A stretch of 64,000 bases of DNA from Phytoseiulus persimilis. Lineage: Eukaryota; Arthropoda; Arachnida; Mesostigmata; Phytoseiidae. The translations under genes were made by a program, and so were the position numbers. Below, piece by piece: positions 60,001 to 64,000 of this stretch. Numbering within the stretch: position 1 is the first letter of the stretch; every line of letters starts with the position of its first letter. The notes below the pieces were generated by a model. The model worked only from the letters and a program-made list of their open reading frames with translations, was not told the origin of the DNA and made no database searches. The stretch covers positions 26,098,745-26,162,744 of the forward strand of contig CM075102.1 in assembly GCA_037576195.1 (NCBI GenBank). Reading direction: 5' to 3'.

Positions 60001-63000
60001 TTTCCGGGTACATCTGTTCCGTTCTGTAAGCGAGTTGACGAACAATCGGATACGCTTCGTCCGCTGACGGCTGTGGACCGTGATCGTACTCGGCGAGAAC
60101 CGCGAGAAGATTGGTCGTCTTCGTGTTGAACGAGCGGCGTCACGAGCGTTTCCTGACAGCTGAAAAACAGGGCAGAGTGTTCGGAAAGCTCGTGGATGAA
60201 TGAGAAAAGCAGGGCCTCGAGCTATTTCTCAAATAGTTCTCCGGTTCTGATTCCGGGCTACGGCGTCCGTGTTTTCAAAACGTGACAGGTACGAATCAGC
60301 GGATTAGATCGCTGTTTCCGTTCACTTTTTCATTGGTATACCCCTGGCATCGTCGTACATGCTGCGACTTCACTCGATGACGGGCAGCATATCTTGGCCG
60401 GCCTCTGGGATCTCGGCAGAAGCTGAGATTGTGGGAGCCATGGCGGGAGGAGTTCTGGGAGGAAACTACAACAGGCTGGAAGGTTGAAAGTGAGACTTGG
60501 ATCGCATCTAGATTCCTGGCTCTCGCGTAGCAGCCACCTGCACCGACATCTGGCTGTGGATGGAAGCCGTTCCGCACCGCGAGCGCATGTTCAATGTCGG
60601 ACAGCGTCGACACCGAACACACGACACGGGGGCCGTCGTCAATTGGCAACAGTCAGCGAGGAGCAGCAGCTGCGTCGCTCGAGAGGTCCTGGGCGGCCTC
60701 GAGGAGCCGTGCTGCTTCCGACGGGCAGATGACGACTTCAATGCGAACCCTCCTCGCGGCGTGGCGGAAGGTTTCGCTCGAGCCTGTTATTCAGACGTTT
60801 CGGTGAGGCTTTTCGGGAGGTATTCTCCGCCGTTGAACACCTCCCGCCGCTCCCCGCGTGGAGTGGACAGTCCAGAGACGTCCGCGTGGTGAATAATCTG
60901 CTCCGATGCGCGAGACGAGCGAGCTCGTCGGCCTCCTGAAGCTTCTACCTCTGAATCCGAGTTCATCTTGACAACCAAATATCATCCGACAAGGCGAACC
61001 GGCTAGCTCGTTGCCCGTTTCGTTTTGGCCGGAGTGAATCTCGAACAGGCGAGCCGAACACCGCAAAGCTGAGGCTCGACCTGCTGGAAACTGCCTCAAG
61101 TAGCTGTGGCCCCCCCGGATGGCTCACCTTCATGAGTCTGCGTAGGCAAGCCACCTGCTGCTCGAAGGGTCGGGGAACACATTCTCCGCTGGACAGACCC
61201 CTCTGTTGGAGAGGCTATTTAGGGCATCTCTGTCGTGACCATCTCTCCTCATCCAAGCGCGGCGGCAACCCAACACCGAACTGTAGATAGATTCTTCTTG
61301 GATTGTGCTATGTTGGCTGCCGGCTGGCATCCTCGGATTGAGATCGCGCTGCTTAGCTGACTCTCCTCGAAAGGCTCAGTCTCTTTTTCCTGAGAAGCGG
61401 TCGCTCGAGGGAAGAGTCCCGGAGCCCCTTCCTGTTTGCTATTCGAAACGTTGGCAGAACTCACACGGTCTGTGTGCGGAGCAGAGCGAGTGGAAGAGTG
61501 CTTGGGTGGGCAGATGTGTGGCTAGACCATATTTAGGAATAGACAGGGATCCGGAACCGGGGACACTGCTGCGAGAGCTCCCGTGCATGCTGCGCGGAAC
61601 GAGCTTCTGCTCGGAGCGGCAGCACTCCCAGACGGGTCGAGACTCCAGCAACACCGCCCCCCCCCCCCTCCCCTGACATTCCGCCATTCACTTTCCCATC
61701 CTGCATTGATGGGGACCAATTCATTTTTCCCTTCACAGAGACTCCTTGGGGGACGCCGCCAGGGGTTTCCGAGGAGCTGGCGCCTCCCCCCTCCCGCCCC
61801 CCTGCGGCAAAGCGCGAACTCGGGGCGACGCGGTGTCTCTCATCTGGAATCATGAATCTGAGCCGCGAGTTTCCTGGGGAGGTTCCGCTTTCGCGTGGAG
61901 AAACCGGCGCTGGTCGTTCGTTCCCATGGTTGACTAAATACTCGCCATAGCAAAGGATACCGAAGCACGGTCGTGGCGCTTTGTTGGTGCCTTCCGTAGG
62001 CCGCCCGTCAATTTGGCGGTGTCGACTCCGAAGTCCGTTTCCGGTTCATTGGCGGAAAATTCGCGGAGGGCATGAGCCGGAGAGAACCGCCCGGTTGGCT
62101 CGCGGGAGCGCTTGTTTATGTTCGTTTGTAGGGATAGAAGACCGGACCCTGGCCCGGGCCGCTGTTATTGTGCCAACCTGCCTCGGGAGCAAGATTGCAT
62201 CCAGGAGCCCGCTTCCTTCACAGCAGTGGCAGAGTCCGGCGAGCCGACCTTTCCGGCTTCGCGTGTGCGTCCGTTGGTTGGGGCAGACGGCGTATTGGAT
62301 GCAACCGCGGAAGTTGTGTTCATTTCGTGGCTGAGCGGGAGCCGCGAGCTGAGAGGGCGGATTCTCTGATTCTGTGGATCTTGCAGGTTTCCTTTCCACT
62401 GACAAGTAGACGCCAGTGGAAGCAAAGCGAGCCGTAGTTACCGTAGGAGGAACCGACCGGGAGCTGGAGAATATCCAGTTTTCCTGGGAGCCGAACTCGT
62501 TCGCACACAACCCACGCCAGGAACGGGGGGAGTCCAATTTGCCGTGGGAAATATGCTGCTTCTCTGTGGCTTCTTGTCGGCATCGATAATTCTATTTCGG
62601 TGGATAGGGAGCTTGTTCAGGCGGTCGGTCGGTCGGGTGGGCTGCCGACCGACCGACCGGTCGCCCGACCATTTTCGAAAGGGCAACCAGGACGCCGCAA
62701 AGGAAAGTTAGAAGAGATCGTTCTGCTATGCGATCGTGTTCGCGGGGATTGGCTCCACTCATCAGATACGCGAGACTGTCAAAGGTCCTTTATCTCAGCT
62801 GGACGGTTTTCCGCGCGATTTTAAAAGCGGCCGAATGAGCGGGCGAGCTCGACAACAGCAGCACTAGTGACGATCCTCGTAGTAATCTGTGACCCCGACT
62901 GTGTCAGGTAGAAACGACCGATAGACAGGATACCCTCTTCCACTCGCGGCACAGCGAACCGCACACAAGGCAGTTCGAGTCGAGCACCACCATTCGTTCA

Positions 63001-64000
63001 ACATCTGAAGTATCATCACGGTCCCGGCTGCATCGGGCGCCGTAATCTGTCAGCTCCTCTCTTTATCTTTAATCTTCTCTCAATATTTGTTCTAATTCGT
63101 GCTTTGTTTTCGTTCAAGCTGACCAGCTCAGCGCCGGCTCGGCCGTCAAAGACAATAAGATCGCCGTCGCCAGGGACTCCAGAGTTATCACCTGCGTCGG
63201 AGGCTCAGGAGTTTCCACCCTAACGAAGTCGAGAGGATCTGGCGTAGCTGGTTGCGGACAGAAAATTGCGCCAACATCTCGCGGGCTACTGATCCATTCT
63301 CCGGAGATCTGAACCAAACGGAGATAGCGGCCATTCAATACAGAGTAGTAGAATATTGAAGGCCTGTGAACCGTGCTCATATTTATCGAATCGGTCCGAG
63401 GGAAGATTCAGGCCTCCCAAAAGCTGTTCCGTATGCTTGTGGAAGAGGATATCGGTTTAGGATGACGATCATAGCACCATCCTTCACGGCATCGGTACGA
63501 CACCGTTTTCATGGATATGGTTTGATGGGTCGATGGAATGGAGGAGGCCGCGCACGCTTCGAAAGCGGTTTCTCCTCGACCACAGCTTCAAGTGAACTTG
63601 AGGTCAAATCTGAGGGTTCAAAATCAATGAAGCTCTCCTCAGCTCTCGAGTTCCCCTTCCGATGTCTCGATCGATCAGCCACGGTTGATTCATTAGTCCG
63701 GTTCCTCATGTCGCATCCCTGATGACCGTTGTGACTCCGACAGTTTGTTGATGAACGAATCGGAGGACGTGAACGAAGTGCTATTGAAGCTAAACAGTCC
63801 GAGCAGCCGATGATACCTGCGCTCGGATCGAGAGCGGTGACGTCGCATCATCGGGGGGACACGTGGATCCAACCAAGCGGTGGTCTTGGCGCCTTTGTGC
63901 TCACGTGTTCCATCCATCTGGATGTTTGGTGGAGAGAGCACGGGGAAGAGAGAACTCGGAGCGAATATGCAGGCGGGCAGCCGGACGTAACGTGTCCAGG
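57071..64000. other. Probable large intron(s) or intergenic sequence
   Basis: No complete exon is certain. C runs lie near 59205 and 61659. A pyrimidine tract with an AG at about 63118 is the best splice acceptor candidate. The other frames lack motifs. Confidence 0.4.
62622..62659. repeat. Perfect 15-bp inverted repeat with 8-base loop
   Basis: CGGTCGGTCGGTCGG (62622-62636) and its exact complement (62645-62659) around an 8-base loop. Built from CGGT repeat units, so it can form a stable GC-rich hairpin. Probably a by-product of the microsatellite. Confidence 0.8.

Noticed and set aside
1..64000. CRISPR arrays, rRNA genes, bacterial operons or viral genes
   Set aside because: No direct repeats with regular spacers, no rRNA signatures, no Shine-Dalgarno-linked gene strings and no viral hallmark motifs were seen.

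Overview
The window is nuclear DNA of a eukaryote, most likely an invertebrate animal. Coding regions are interrupted by short GT-AG introns (about 60-150 bp, one of about 2.7 kb). AATAAA or ATTAAA signals follow several genes. The recognisable genes (MCMBP, a single-protein PRORP, WDR74, UBL7, SNAPC1, PWP1, TRMT1) fit a metazoan. GC content is moderate and stop codons are sparse, so long chance ORFs are common. A compact mite or other arthropod genome would fit, but the sequence alone does not prove the species.

Layout. 1-16.1 kb: no convincing gene. 16.2-21.1 kb: two small two-exon genes on the minus strand that resemble only the N-terminal part of MCMBP. A tRNA-derived SINE with an exact target-site duplication and two clusters of AACCGC/GCGGTT repeats lie between them. 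22.7-24.5 kb: full-length MCMBP (minus). 25.3-26.7 kb: an unidentified plus-strand ORF and a two-membrane-segment gene (minus, perhaps TMEM186-like). 26.7-28.1 kb: PRORP (minus), divergent from WDR74 (28.8-30.0 kb, plus). 30.5-31.9 kb: UBL7 (minus), divergent from an unidentified spliced gene (32.7-33.4 kb, plus) followed closely by SNAPC1 (33.5-34.8 kb, plus). 35.0-37.0 kb: PWP1 (minus). 38-41 kb: short tandem repeats and an 874-bp foldback transposon with 178-bp terminal inverted repeats. 41.3-46.8 kb: TRMT1 (plus). 46.8-55.4 kb: no gene found. 55.4-57.1 kb: the first two coding exons of a larger unidentified plus-strand gene with a proline/serine-rich N-terminal part. Downstream exons were not established.

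How the genes relate. Most identified genes act on nucleic acids or ribosomes: mitochondrial tRNA 5' processing (PRORP), tRNA dimethylguanosine (TRMT1), snRNA transcription (SNAPC1), ribosome biogenesis (WDR74, PWP1) and replication (MCMBP). They are packed as divergent and convergent pairs with overlapping or nearly overlapping ends.

Most unusual content. The two MCMBP-like mini-genes share the intron position of full-length MCMBP and have first coding exons of identical length. They have diverged mainly by conservative changes, stop where the MCMBP C-terminal domain would begin, and both end in the same four residues, CVLQ, a predicted CaaX prenylation box absent from MCMBP itself. This suggests a small, lineage-specific family of possibly membrane-anchored MCMBP N-domain proteins.
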